A program made the position numbers and the translations under genes. Shown one piece after another: positions 48,181 through 57,321 of a stretch of 64,000 nt of DNA (position 1 is its first letter; each line of letters begins with the position of its first letter). The notes beneath the pieces were generated by a model. It saw only the letters and a program-made list of their open reading frames with translations, was not told the DNA's origin and ran no database searches. Source of the stretch: Helicobacter sp. 11S02629-2 (GTDB lineage Bacteria > Campylobacterota > Campylobacteria > Campylobacterales > Helicobacteraceae); contig NZ_MLAN01000007.1 in the NCBI RefSeq assembly GCF_002272875.1, forward strand, positions 1-64,000, in the 5' to 3' direction.

Positions 48181-48200
48181 CTTAAAACCTTACCTATTAT

Positions 48201-48743
48201 CTACTTAGTAGAGTTGCTAATCTTCCCCCACATAAGCTTATACTTTCGCTTCATAAACTCTACTTCTTCATTAGCCTTTTTAAGCTCTTCTCTTAAAAGC
48301 TCTAAAGTCTTTTTATCATCATCATAGATATCTTGCATAGAAATTAGCCCTTCTTTTAAAAAGGCATTTTCAGACTTTATAGAAGCTATGGTCTCATCTT
48401 TAGCGTTTATAACTTTTTCATGCAGGCTTAAGATAGTAGATATGGTTTTTTCAACAAATATAGGATCTAGGGAAGTGCCACTTACATCAAGGTTAACAAG
48501 AGTGTTTTCCACGCCTTTTATCAAAGCACTAGTCCCACTACTTACATCTATATAAACTAGCTCATTTTCTTCTTTGCTGTTAAGCTCACCTTGTTTTATA
48601 AGAGTGCTGATTTGTTCTATACTAAAGCCAGAAAGCTTTATAAACTCATCTACTAGCATCCATGTTTGTATGCCATCTTTATCTTCTTGGCTGGTTATAG
48701 GACTACTTTTAGAAGTAGTCTCTTTGTAATCTTTACTATCCAC
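48201..48743 (-). CDS. Hypothetical coiled-coil protein, possibly DUF3972 family
   Basis: 180 aa, soluble. Residues about 27-70 (WMLVDEFIKLSGFSIEQIST, then QGELNSKEE) look like a helix-turn-helix-type module; residues about 110-175 form a coiled coil ending KRKYKLMWGKI. This layout is like the campylobacterotal DUF3972 proteins. The start is GTG at 48743, inside the end of purE (8-base overlap). Function unknown. Confidence 0.65.
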   Translation of the reverse strand: MDSKDYKETTSKSSPITSQEDKDGIQTWMLVDEFIKLSGFSIEQISTLIKQGELNSKEENELVYIDVSSGTSALIKGVENTLVNLDVSGTSLDPIFVEKTISTILSLHEKVINAKDETIASIKSENAFLKEGLISMQDIYDDDKKTLELLREELKKANEEVEFMKRKYKLMWGKISNSTK

Positions 48744-49254
48744 GTGCTTCTCTTAACTTTTTAACTTCTAACTCTAACTCTTTAGAATCCATCTCCAAAG
48801 CCTTAGCCTTTTGCTCTCTATCTTTTATAAGTTTAGATTCTAAGTCTTTATCTTTTAAAGCAAGGATTTGCATAGCTAAATAGGCGGCATTTATAGCACC
48901 CGCTTTCCCTAAGCTTACAGTTGCAACTGGCATAGTCTTTGGCATCTGCACACTACTTAAAAGGGCATCTAGTCCATCTAAAGCGCCACCACCAAGTGGC
49001 ACAGCGATAACTGGCTTGCAAGTATGGGCTGCTATAAAGCCAGCTAAGTGAGCTGCCATACCAGCTGCTCCTATGAAGACTTCAGCACCTCTTTTTAAGG
49101 CGTCTTGCACGTGGTCATAAGTCCTTTTTGGAGTTCTGTGTGCTGAGGAGATTAAGATCTCGTTTTTAACTCCAAAGCTATCTAATACTTTAATGCACTC
49201 TTGCATAACTTGCCAGTCTGTCTTGCTGCCTATTATCACTGATACAAACGACAT
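48736..49254 (-). CDS. purE: N5-carboxyaminoimidazole ribonucleotide mutase
   Basis: 172 aa. IIGSKTDWQVMQECI, SAHRTPKRTYDH and GAAGMAAHLAGFIAAHT are PurE class I motifs (the usual first motif is GSxSDW; here Lys-Thr-Asp). It is the carboxyl-shift step of purine synthesis. H. pylori, as I recall, lacks this route, so it helps exclude that species. Coupled to the coiled-coil gene. Confidence 0.93.
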   Translation of the reverse strand: MSFVSVIIGSKTDWQVMQECIKVLDSFGVKNEILISSAHRTPKRTYDHVQDALKRGAEVFIGAAGMAAHLAGFIAAHTCKPVIAVPLGGGALDGLDALLSSVQMPKTMPVATVSLGKAGAINAAYLAMQILALKDKDLESKLIKDREQKAKALEMDSKELELEVKKLREARG

Positions 49255-49292
49255 GTGCTTCCTTATATATGAATGCTTAATTTTACAACATT

Positions 49293-49313
49293 TTTAGATT
49301 CTTAGAATCTAAA
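49293..49313. terminator. AGATTCT hairpin at the autotransporter gene end
   Basis: TTTAGATTC (49293-49301) pairs with GAATCTAAA (49305-49313) around loop TTA, which is also the stop codon of the minus-strand gene. Confidence 0.5.
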
Positions 49314-50561
49314 TAAGTACTTTAACCCTACATACTGTGCTTTATAGCTAGACTTCATAGCAAAAACGTACTCTAAAGATAAGCTAGATGTTTTAAAAAA
49401 GCTGTATTTAACATTAGCCCCTGTGCTAAAACCAAAACTTGGACGCTCTAAAGTCTGGGTATTAAAAACGATATTAGTATTTATAAAACGTGCACTATTA
49501 CTAACCCTGCTAGCCAAAGTGTCATAGCCTATCTCGCCTAATACTCCAAAAGTAAAGCTTTTAACTGAGTACTTATAAGTTAGGCCTAGATTTAAACTAA
49601 GACTTTGAGTGAAGTTAGCATCCACGCTTAAAGCAGAAAGCCCTCCTTTTTCAGTATAAGGACTTTCTATCAAAGCTAAGTAGTTTAAGCTGACATAGGG
49701 CATAAAGCCTATTATCTTATAGCCTAGTTTTAAAGTAGCATCTAGCTGACTAGCAAATCTATTAGAACTTAAAGCTTCATCTAAAAAAGTAACATCTCTA
49801 GTAGTTCTTATATCATGCAAGGAGTAGCCAAGTATGGCTTGAAAAAAGATTCTTTTAAACTCTCTTAAAGTGTAGAGTTTTAAAGAGTAGGTATCTAGTG
49901 CTAAAGTGTTACTAAGCCCACCTTCATCCCACAAACTAGTCCTAAGATAGCCTAGTAAAGCGCCAAATATCATCCCGCTAGAAAAACGTTTATTAAACCC
50001 AAAAGCTAGGCCATAAGAGTTAGAGTTAAAGCCACTTATACCATCTTCTTCATCCTTAAAAGCGTTTCTAAATATAGGCTGAAGATAGATGTTATAAGAC
50101 CTTGGAAAGATTTCAAGTCCTCTATCTTTTATGGTGTTATAAAAGCTATACATATTAGAATCTATTATCTTATTTTCTAACTCACTTAAGCTAATAGCAG
50201 TTAGCAAGACTTCATTACTAGCGCCACTTGGAAGAAGGGAAGAAAGGACTTGTCTTTGGGTTGATGCAGGCTTTGAAGCAAGAGGACTTAGGGCTGTTAT
50301 TAAAGCATCATTACTAGTAGTGCTACCTAGTCTTGAGACTAGATTATCTAGTGCGTAAAGCTCATCATTACTAGCAAATAAATTCTTATCAAATCTAATG
50401 CCAGAAGCTAGGATAGAAGCACTATTACTAGAACTCATACCATTAGGATTCACAAAGTCACTTGAAGAGTTATCCATGGAGGAATCTGCTTTTAAAAAAC
50501 TTCCTAATGATATAAAAAAAGCTAAAAGACTAAACATTGTGATTTGAAATATGTGCTTCAT
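49302..50561 (-). CDS. Autotransporter-type beta-domain protein with almost no passenger
   Basis: 419 aa from ATG 50561 (GTG 50564 and TTG 50588 are alternatives; AAGGGGAG is just upstream). It has a signal peptide, a short Ser/Asn-rich segment, an alpha-helical linker (residues about 60-150) and a 12-strand-like barrel from about 160 to the end, finishing GLKYLFRF with terminal Phe. NIYLQPIFRNAF and GFNKRFSSGMIFGALLGYLR match the autotransporter beta domain. With so little passenger it may be a small esterase-less remnant or an outer-membrane protein. Confidence 0.7.
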   Translation of the reverse strand: MKHIFQITMFSLLAFFISLGSFLKADSSMDNSSSDFVNPNGMSSSNSASILASGIRFDKNLFASNDELYALDNLVSRLGSTTSNDALITALSPLASKPASTQRQVLSSLLPSGASNEVLLTAISLSELENKIIDSNMYSFYNTIKDRGLEIFPRSYNIYLQPIFRNAFKDEEDGISGFNSNSYGLAFGFNKRFSSGMIFGALLGYLRTSLWDEGGLSNTLALDTYSLKLYTLREFKRIFFQAILGYSLHDIRTTRDVTFLDEALSSNRFASQLDATLKLGYKIIGFMPYVSLNYLALIESPYTEKGGLSALSVDANFTQSLSLNLGLTYKYSVKSFTFGVLGEIGYDTLASRVSNSARFINTNIVFNTQTLERPSFGFSTGANVKYSFFKTSSLSLEYVFAMKSSYKAQYVGLKYLFRF

Positions 50562-50631
50562 CACTCCCCTTGCATCAGTCTTGTTCAAGACAAAGAAAAT
50601 GCATTATATAAGAAAACTTTTATGTGAGAGG

Positions 50632-50655
50632 CTAGCTTTCATTTAAGAAGGCTAG
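50632..50655. repeat. Hairpin between TonB receptor and autotransporter genes
   Basis: CTAGCTTTC (50632-50640) pairs with GAAGGCTAG (50647-50655), one G-U pair, loop ATTTAA. No T-run. A second weaker hairpin (CTTATC...GATAAG, about 50686-50711) lies closer to the receptor stop and is the likelier terminator. Confidence 0.4.
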
Positions 50656-50738
50656 CTAGTGTTATGTTTTGCTTAAAACTAGCACTTATCTCCTACTTGT
50701 GGGTGATAAGCCCTAGCTTAAAGTTACTTATAACTTAT

Positions 50739-52946
50739 CTAGATTTTATATCTAGCCTGCAAGTAGTAACTAATGCCTGCTACTTGGTAGTAGTCATAGT
50801 AGCGATTATTAGTAGCATTTAAGATGCTTCCACTTATATCGATTCCACTTTCAAAGACATAACCTAGTTTTAGATTTAACCTAAACTGAGGGTCATACTG
50901 CCCAAAAGTATTAAACCGTATAGGAGAGTTTATATCATCTGCATAAGCAGCTGAGGCGTAGCTTCCTTCTATACTTCCATAAACCCCTTTAGCCTTGCCA
51001 TAAGTTAGTCCAAAGTTGGCCATGTGCTCTGGCGTTGAAGCTAGCTGCTTGCCTACTGTTTTTGGATTAGCAGGGTTACTTATAATCCTAGCTAGGGTTA
51101 AAGTGTAGTTTGCATAAAACTCCAAACTATCATAGATTGGTATAGTGGTTGCAAGCTCTACCCCATTTATCCGCCCATAGCCAGCATTTTTTTGCTCAAA
51201 GGCCGTGGCTTCAGTTTTTCCATTACCTTGTCTATAGATCATATTACTAAGCTCAGTTTGATAGTAGTAGGCTTTAAAGGCAATGTATTCAGTATTAAGC
51301 TCAGCTCCTATCTCGCCACTTAGTCCAACTTCTGGCTTTAAGTTAGGATTGACATTCCAAAAGCTTCCAAAAGAGATTCTATACTTTTCTCTAATAGTAG
51401 GCATCCTATAGCCTAGCCCAAGTGCAGCTTTAAAGCTTAAGAAGTCAAAGGGCTTATAGTTAAGGCTTGCTTTTGGACTAGGGATATTAGTAGCTTTTGG
51501 ACTTAAGTCAACATTAGTCTTGCCTGCTATTGGCCCTTTTAAATAGTTAGCAAAGTCTTGCCAGTAGTCATATCTAAAGCCTAAAGTTGAGCTTAAGTAC
51601 TCACTCCAAGAAGCATTCCAGTTAACATAAGCACTTCCAACTAGTGCCATACCTCCATAAGCTTGCGGATTGCCATTATACTTCCTAACCTTCCAGTTAG
51701 CTGCAGTAAAGTTTAGCTGGTCATAGTTTAGATAACGTCCCTGCAAAGCAGCCGTGATAGAGTGGATATCATTTATCTTATAGTCATAAAGGATATCTAG
51801 ATAGTTACTTGAAGTATAGATATCTTGAGAGTATCCAGGTCCGCCTCCAAAGCTAACTTTACTAGCATCTTGTACTTCTGGGTCTAGCCAGTAGCTATCA
51901 AGATTAACACTAGAAAGGGCTACTTTTAAACTAGCATTATCCCAAAAGTAGGTATAGCTTAGACTGCCTATATAGTGAGTATAACGTCCATGTCCTTCAT
52001 AGCCCGTGCCGATGAATGGGTTTATATCAGTCATGCTTCCATTAGTTTGCTTCCCAAACTTACCTGTAAAAACTGGCAAGCCCGAAGCATCTCTTAAAAA
52101 AGTTAGTGGGTCTACAAAAGTGTAGTTATGGCTTGAGACACTAAACATAGACTTTATAGAGTAGTTATCACTATCATAGTTAGCTTTTAGCCTTACATCA
52201 AAGCTCCTCCACTCACGCCTCCCAGCATCACCTGCTATAGTCTGTCCACTTTTATCTATAATGTAGCCACTTACATCACTTGGGGCACCTGTAGTAAAAG
52301 CTGGCACACTAGGATAGCCTTCTGAGTTAGTAAGTCCTGCACTAACTTTAAGCTTAAGCCTTTTGTCAAAAAAGGCATTACCCACTTCAAAGTAAGCACG
52401 CATGAGGTTTAATTCTGCACTTCTATCTTTAAACTCATTGCCATAGCCAACTATTACTTGAGTGGTTAGCTTAGTTGGCATAGAAGTTATAAAGTTTATA
52501 ACACCGCCAATAGCAGAAGTGCCATAAAGGCTAGAAAATGCTCCACGTGCGACCTCAACACGCTCTACATCATAAAGCGAGATCTGATTTAAGATTCTAT
52601 TTTCCCCTTCTAAGTCACTTAATATAACACCATCAAGCATGATAAGTGTTCCATAGTTTATACCCCTTATCCTTATGCTTGGGCGAGGGTTAAACCCAGC
52701 GTCATTATTAACATGCACTCCTTCAAGGCGTCTTACATAATCAGCTACTTTTTGATTATCAGTCTCTTTCATTTCTTTGTTTGTGACTATGCTGACATTA
52801 CCCGGGACTTTTGATATAGGAGTAGCAAGAAGGCTGCCTGTGCTAACTAAGTCATCAAGCTTTACAGTCTTTGCTTCATCTGCGAAAAGACTACTTGCTC
52901 CTAAAAGCAAACCTAAAAGTAGGCTATATTTTATATAAGGCTTCAT
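50739..52946 (-). CDS. TonB-dependent outer-membrane receptor
   Basis: 735 aa. Signal peptide (residues 1-22, ending LFAD) then a plug domain: SIVTNKEMKE, RPSIRIRGINYG, LIMLDGVIL, VERVEVARGAFSSLYGTSAIGGVINF. The rest is a 22-strand-like barrel ending YYLQARYKI. Its substrate could be an iron, nickel or cobalt chelate, or cobalamin; sequence alone does not tell. It overlaps the methyltransferase gene by four bases, which is unusual and suggests a shared ligand pathway. Confidence 0.9.
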   Translation of the reverse strand: MKPYIKYSLLLGLLLGASSLFADEAKTVKLDDLVSTGSLLATPISKVPGNVSIVTNKEMKETDNQKVADYVRRLEGVHVNNDAGFNPRPSIRIRGINYGTLIMLDGVILSDLEGENRILNQISLYDVERVEVARGAFSSLYGTSAIGGVINFITSMPTKLTTQVIVGYGNEFKDRSAELNLMRAYFEVGNAFFDKRLKLKVSAGLTNSEGYPSVPAFTTGAPSDVSGYIIDKSGQTIAGDAGRREWRSFDVRLKANYDSDNYSIKSMFSVSSHNYTFVDPLTFLRDASGLPVFTGKFGKQTNGSMTDINPFIGTGYEGHGRYTHYIGSLSYTYFWDNASLKVALSSVNLDSYWLDPEVQDASKVSFGGGPGYSQDIYTSSNYLDILYDYKINDIHSITAALQGRYLNYDQLNFTAANWKVRKYNGNPQAYGGMALVGSAYVNWNASWSEYLSSTLGFRYDYWQDFANYLKGPIAGKTNVDLSPKATNIPSPKASLNYKPFDFLSFKAALGLGYRMPTIREKYRISFGSFWNVNPNLKPEVGLSGEIGAELNTEYIAFKAYYYQTELSNMIYRQGNGKTEATAFEQKNAGYGRINGVELATTIPIYDSLEFYANYTLTLARIISNPANPKTVGKQLASTPEHMANFGLTYGKAKGVYGSIEGSYASAAYADDINSPIRFNTFGQYDPQFRLNLKLGYVFESGIDISGSILNATNNRYYDYYQVAGISYYLQARYKI

Positions 52947-53731
52947 TTAAGTACCTTTATCATAAAAGGGAGGTTTGAGTTATAAGTTAAAAGCTCTAAG
53001 TCATCATAAACTCTTCTAGCTATATCTTCATCTATCATAACCCTTAACCCCATGTCTTGGAAAAACTGCTTATCCCACTCTGGTCTTTTGTGATAGCTAA
53101 AGAAAAGATCTTTTGCTATATCTTCCATGATTTTTGTATCTACCCCGTCTTTAGTTCTACTCATATGATCTTCTAGCCCACGCTTAGCAAGCTCCTTTCT
53201 TACCTCATCAAACCTTTCTTTTTGCTTGCTATCACTAAGGTGCAAATACCAGTTGCCATCAAAGATTAAAAGCGTGCCTCCTTTTTTAAGCACACGCAGC
53301 CACTCTTTATAAGCACGGGGAGGATTAGGTAGATTCCAAGTAAGATTCCTACTTATGACTAGATCAAAGCTTTCGTCTTTAAAGTCTAAGTTTTGTGCAT
53401 CCATCTTAAAAAACTCTGGTTTGTTAGTGCTTAGATGAGTATTTGCATTAATCTTAGCCCTTGCAAGCATGTCTTCACTGTAGTCTATAGAAGTTACCTT
53501 GCATAAAAGCTTACATAAAAGCACGCTAAAAAAGCCCGGCCCACAACCGCAATCTAGCACTTTCATGCCTTCTTTTATATCTACATTAGCCCTTATAAGC
53601 TCTTCCCAAGCTTGAGACTTAAAGCTTTGTAGTTCTTTGTTGTTTAGCTCTGAGTAGCTTTGAGATCTTGCATCCCAATAGTTTTTTACATCTTCTAAAA
53701 TATTATTTTTTTGATTCTTATCATCAACCAT
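52943..53731 (-). CDS. Class I SAM-dependent methyltransferase
   Basis: 262 aa, cytosolic. The SAM-binding glycine loop VLDCGCGPGFFSVLLC (about residues 59-74), the acidic SIDYSEDMLARAK motif and FDLVISRNLTWNLPNPPRAYKEW are standard Rossmann-type methyltransferase regions. No substrate-specific domain is clear. It is coupled to the TonB receptor and first in the operon. A possible metal-regulator site is upstream. Confidence 0.85.
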   Translation of the reverse strand: MVDDKNQKNNILEDVKNYWDARSQSYSELNNKELQSFKSQAWEELIRANVDIKEGMKVLDCGCGPGFFSVLLCKLLCKVTSIDYSEDMLARAKINANTHLSTNKPEFFKMDAQNLDFKDESFDLVISRNLTWNLPNPPRAYKEWLRVLKKGGTLLIFDGNWYLHLSDSKQKERFDEVRKELAKRGLEDHMSRTKDGVDTKIMEDIAKDLFFSYHKRPEWDKQFFQDMGLRVMIDEDIARRVYDDLELLTYNSNLPFMIKVLK

Positions 53732-53771
53732 GCTAACTATCCAGCCTTTCTTTTTATAAATTAAAAATAAG

Positions 53772-53796
53772 TATCATAATATCACTTAAAATAATA
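53772..53796 (-). promoter_or_regulatory. Possible NikR/Fur-like operator before the methyltransferase-receptor operon
   Basis: On the minus strand TATTATT, then 11 bases, then TATGATA. The left half fits the H. pylori NikR consensus (TATWATT-N11-AATWATA) fully and the right half at 5 of 7. It lies 41 bp before the ATG. A second dyad, TGACAATTATCA at 53814-53825, could be a Fur-like site. AT-rich DNA makes chance matches easy. Confidence 0.3.
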
Positions 53797-53953
53797 AAGT
53801 TTTATAAAAAAGCTGACAATTATCAACAAAAATGCATATTTATTTAAAAGCTAAATTTTTTATAGTGGTGGTGTTTTAGAAAAAGATTTGCAATGTAAGC
53901 TACAAAATGGGTGAGAGTGTGTAATAGATTAAAATGGAGTATTTAATAAAAAA

Positions 53954-53979
53954 TAGATTCTATAAAACTATAGAATCTA
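53954..53979 (-). terminator. Intrinsic terminator of agmatine deiminase gene (AGATTCT hairpin)
   Basis: TAGATTCTATA (53954-53964) and TATAGAATCTA (53969-53979) are perfect 11-bp arms with loop AAAC. On the minus strand six T's follow. Confidence 0.7.
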
Positions 53980-53989
53980 AAAGAGGGTT

Positions 53990-54955
53990 TTAATGCACAT
54001 TCATACTTATGCAGTGAAGGCTTCCATGCTGCCTTATTAAGGCTTCACAGTTTATACCTATAACCTCATACTGTGGCAAGGCCTCACGCAAGACTTCTAA
54101 AGCCTTGGCATCACTAGGCTTGCCATAAAGTGGCACTAAAAGCTTACCTTCTGTAAACAAAAAGTTCACATAGCTTGCAGGCAAGGCCTCACCTTCGTGC
54201 ACATAGTCACAAAAAGGAAGTGCTACTAGCTTAAAAGGTAGAGCTTCTAGCTCTTGTTCCATAAGCTCTAAACCTTTAAAATGCACATTTTTAGGATCAT
54301 CACACTTTATATAAGCGATAGTTTCATCATCTATAAATCTAGCTAAAGTATCTATATGACTATCTGTATCATCACCTAGCAAAAAGCCATGGCTTAGCCA
54401 GTGTACACGCTTTACATTAAGCTCTTTTAAGAGTTTAGATTCTATTTTGTCTTTACTTAGGGCTGGGTTGCGATTAGGAGAAAGAAGGCACTGTGTGTTA
54501 GTAAGTAAGTCGCCTTTTGAGTTGCAGTCTATACTTCCACCTTCTAGTATCAAGCTTTCAGTTTTCATATCTTTTAAAAAGCCTAGGCAAGCAAGCTTGG
54601 CATTTATCTGATTATCCAAATCTGCGGCAAACTTTAACCCCCAGCCATTAAAGCCAAAGTTTTTATAAGTGTATTTTAAATGTGCCTTAGGGCTAGCTTT
54701 ACTTGGTTTTATGCTTATAGCTAGGCTATCTCTTGCCCATAAGTCATTAGTATCTATTTCTATAATTCTTACATTTTCTTTAAAACTGGTTCTGATTGAA
54801 TCTTGAGTGTGTTTTATAAGCCAAACTTCTGTTTCTATGTTAGAGATTATCTCATCATAGACCTTCCTTACAGCCTTTAAGTCATCTTTAAAATCACAAA
54901 ATTTGTGAGGGTAGATTAGTACAACTGCCCTTTGTTTTTCCCATTCTGCGTACAT
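53990..54955 (-). CDS. Agmatine deiminase (PPAD-like family)
   Basis: 321 aa. The agmatine deiminase fold is shown by WARDSLAI, LEGGSIDCNSKGDLLTN, HGFLLGDDTDSHIDTLARF and the catalytic Cys in QHGSLHCISM near the C-terminus. It turns agmatine into N-carbamoylputrescine and ammonia. Helicobacter and Campylobacter encode this enzyme for polyamine synthesis. It is monocistronic with a clear terminator. Confidence 0.92.
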   Translation of the reverse strand: MYAEWEKQRAVVLIYPHKFCDFKDDLKAVRKVYDEIISNIETEVWLIKHTQDSIRTSFKENVRIIEIDTNDLWARDSLAISIKPSKASPKAHLKYTYKNFGFNGWGLKFAADLDNQINAKLACLGFLKDMKTESLILEGGSIDCNSKGDLLTNTQCLLSPNRNPALSKDKIESKLLKELNVKRVHWLSHGFLLGDDTDSHIDTLARFIDDETIAYIKCDDPKNVHFKGLELMEQELEALPFKLVALPFCDYVHEGEALPASYVNFLFTEGKLLVPLYGKPSDAKALEVLREALPQYEVIGINCEALIRQHGSLHCISMNVH

Positions 54956-55033
54956 TATAATAAAACCTTTTTATTAATTAATTTTTAAAGGTAAAATTAT
55001 ACCTAACCAAAGAGATCGATCAAAGGGATAAAA

Positions 55034-56110
55034 ATGCTAGTACTTGCTATAGAAACAAGCTGTGATGACTGTGCTGTGTCTTTAATGGACCTTAACTCAA
55101 AGGCCTTACTCCATCATCAAAAGATATCCCAAGAAAACTTCCACAATATGCATGGAGGTATAGTCCCTGAGCTTGCAAGCCGCCTCCACGCCAAAGACTT
55201 ACCTACCCTGTTGGATAAAACACTTTTAGATTCCATGTCACAAGTTGTATGCATAGGCGTTACTAATGAGCCAGGTCTTGCCACTTCACTCTTAGAAGGC
55301 CTCATGCTAGCATCTATGCTTAGTCTCATCTATGAACTACCCCTTTTTGGTATAAACCACCTCTTAGGCCACATCTACTCTTGCTTTATAGGAGAAGAAG
55401 AAAAGCCACTTAGTTCCCTCTTAGTCTCTGGCGGTCACACTATGCTTATAGAGTTTAAAAACTACAGTGATGTAAGGCTAGTTTCAACTACGCTAGATGA
55501 TAGCTTTGGAGAGTGCTATGACAAAGTAAGTAAGATGCTTGGGCTTAGCTACCCAGGAGGACCCGTTATAGATAAGCTTGCTCAAAGCCATAAAAGCTCT
55601 CCTAGCTTTAGCTTTCCAGTGCCTTTACGTCATAAAAATACGCTTGATTTTAGTTTCTCAGGCCTTAAAAATGCAGTGAGACTAAAGATTGATGAACTAA
55701 AAAAAGCTAGCAATCTAGATGAGACACATAAAGCAGAGCTAGCCCTAGCCTTTCAAGAAAGTGCTACAACCCATCTAATAGAAAAGACTAAAAAGTATCT
55801 AGATTCTAAAAGTGATGTCAATACTTTTGCTTTAATAGGAGGGGCTTCTGCTAACTCGCTTTTAAGAAAAAAGATGCTTGCTTTACTTGGAGATAAGGAG
55901 TTAAAACTAGCCCCACTAGAGTTTTGCTCAGACAACGCCGCCATGATAGCAAGGGCTACTATAGGAAGGCTTGAAGCCTTACTGCAAGATAACACCTTAC
56001 TAGGTGCTAGCACGCTAAAGTCTATATCACTAAAAGACTTGAAACTTATACTTTTTGATCTAGAAGATGGCTATAAGTTAGATATATCTCCAAAAAGTAC
56101 TTGTTTTTAA
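55034..56110 (+). CDS. tsaD: tRNA threonylcarbamoyl transferase component TsaD
   Basis: 358 aa. LAIETSCDDCAVSL is the ATP-binding start. GINHLLGHIYS has the metal-binding HxxxH, and SGGHTML, FGECYDKVSKMLGLSYPGGP and IGGASANSLLR are family blocks. It adds threonylcarbamoyl to A37 of tRNAs that read ANN codons. Divergent from the agmatine deiminase gene. Confidence 0.96.
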   Translation: MLVLAIETSCDDCAVSLMDLNSKALLHHQKISQENFHNMHGGIVPELASRLHAKDLPTLLDKTLLDSMSQVVCIGVTNEPGLATSLLEGLMLASMLSLIYELPLFGINHLLGHIYSCFIGEEEKPLSSLLVSGGHTMLIEFKNYSDVRLVSTTLDDSFGECYDKVSKMLGLSYPGGPVIDKLAQSHKSSPSFSFPVPLRHKNTLDFSFSGLKNAVRLKIDELKKASNLDETHKAELALAFQESATTHLIEKTKKYLDSKSDVNTFALIGGASANSLLRKKMLALLGDKELKLAPLEFCSDNAAMIARATIGRLEALLQDNTLLGASTLKSISLKDLKLILFDLEDGYKLDISPKSTCF

Positions 56111-56215
56111 TGTTTTATATACTGCACTAAAAACTTCTCATTAAAACTGCCTTAAGCTTTGTTAAATATTACATAAGCTAGAATCACAACTTTTAATTTG
56201 TACTTAAGGTTAACT

Positions 56216-56353
56216 ATGAAACGCACTTATCAACCACACAACACACCAAGAAAAAGAACTCATGGCTTCAGATTAAGGATGAGTACAAAAAATGGCAGAA
56301 AAGTCATAAACGCAAGACGTGCTAAAGGTAGAAAAAGACTAAGCATCTCTTAA
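56216..56353 (+). CDS. rpmH: 50S ribosomal protein L34
   Basis: 45 aa. [19 protein letters not shown] and [12 protein letters not shown] are the L34 signatures. It begins the rpmH-rnpA-yidD-yidC-jag-mnmE order common in this phylum. TAGAAT at about 56179 is a possible -10. Confidence 0.97.
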   Translation: MKRTYQPHNTPRKRTHGFRLRMSTKNGRKVINARRAKGRKRLSIS

Positions 56354-56373
56354 ATGATACACATCTCCAGAGT

Positions 56374-56898
56374 ATGACCTTAAAAGAGTTTGACTCCTTA
56401 AAAACTAGCAAAGACTTTGATATAGTCTTTAAAAATGGTTTTAAGTACAATCAAGATGCTTTCACAGTCATACTTTTAGACTTAAGTAGCTTTTATAAAC
56501 TTAAAAAACAAAGACCACTAAATAGCAATAATAAAACTTCTAGCTTTCCTCCTTCTACTCTTGCATCCCCTAACTTCTTATTAGGACTTAGCATAGGTAA
56601 AAAGATAGGAGGGGCAGTAGTTCGAAACCTCACTAAAAGACGCCTTAGAAGCGTGTGCTTTAACATTTACAAAAACCTAGAAAAAGAAAGACTAGCTTGT
56701 GTGATAATAGGCAGAAAAGGTATAGAGCTTTTAAGTTATGAAGTCTTAGAAAAAGCTATCTTTTACTCTTTTAATAAGGCCAAAGCCAAGATGCTTTTTT
56801 CTAAAAATATAGATAAAAACACTCAAAAAACTAAATCTATACAAAGTGATAAAAAAGAAAGTAGTAAGAACTTGCAACCTCCACAATCTTTGTCATGA
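56374..56898 (+). CDS. rnpA: Ribonuclease P protein component
   Basis: 174 aa. It starts LKEFDSLKTSKDFDIVFKNG and has the RNR motif region GGAVVRNLTKRRLRS. The Lys/Ser-rich C-terminal tail (about residues 145-174) is longer than usual for the family. It binds RNase P RNA to process tRNA 5' ends. It overlaps yidD by four bases. Confidence 0.95.
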   Translation: MTLKEFDSLKTSKDFDIVFKNGFKYNQDAFTVILLDLSSFYKLKKQRPLNSNNKTSSFPPSTLASPNFLLGLSIGKKIGGAVVRNLTKRRLRSVCFNIYKNLEKERLACVIIGRKGIELLSYEVLEKAIFYSFNKAKAKMLFSKNIDKNTQKTKSIQSDKKESSKNLQPPQSLS

Positions 56899-57302
56899 AG
56901 TTTATATTTTTAGCATTTATTAAGTTCTATCAAAGCTTTATATCCCCTCTTAAAAAACCAACTTGCCTTTACTACCCAACTTGCTCAAACTACTCTTTTT
57001 TAAACTTTAAATACAACAACGCCCTAATAGCTTTTTTTGCAACACTACTTAGAATCTTAAGGTGTAACTCACTTTTTAAAGGTGGCTTTGACGCCCCTTT
57101 TATACTAAGGATAAGATTAAATCATGCCAATAAACACAAAATGGCAAAAAATATGTTACAACCTTACTTCTTAAAAGCCATCCCGCTTTTAAAACAAAAA
57201 AAGATTTTAAAAATTCCGCATCTTAAGTACTTAATCTTCAAGTATAAAGTGCATAATATCAGTTTGATTAAAGTTGAAAAATTTTATATAATCTTAGTTT
57301 AA
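56895..57302 (+). CDS. yidD: Membrane protein insertion efficiency factor YidD
   Basis: 135 aa. FYQSFISPLKKPTCLYYPTCSNYS is trimmed here to KPTCLYYPTCSNYS: the YidD cysteine-tyrosine core. LLRILRCNSLFKGGFDAP follows. The C-terminal 40 residues go beyond the usual 70-90 aa family length and are basic. It probably assists YidC. Confidence 0.93.
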   Translation: MKFIFLAFIKFYQSFISPLKKPTCLYYPTCSNYSFLNFKYNNALIAFFATLLRILRCNSLFKGGFDAPFILRIRLNHANKHKMAKNMLQPYFLKAIPLLKQKKILKIPHLKYLIFKYKVHNISLIKVEKFYIILV

Positions 57303-57321
57303 ACTCTCTCAAAGGTGTTCA

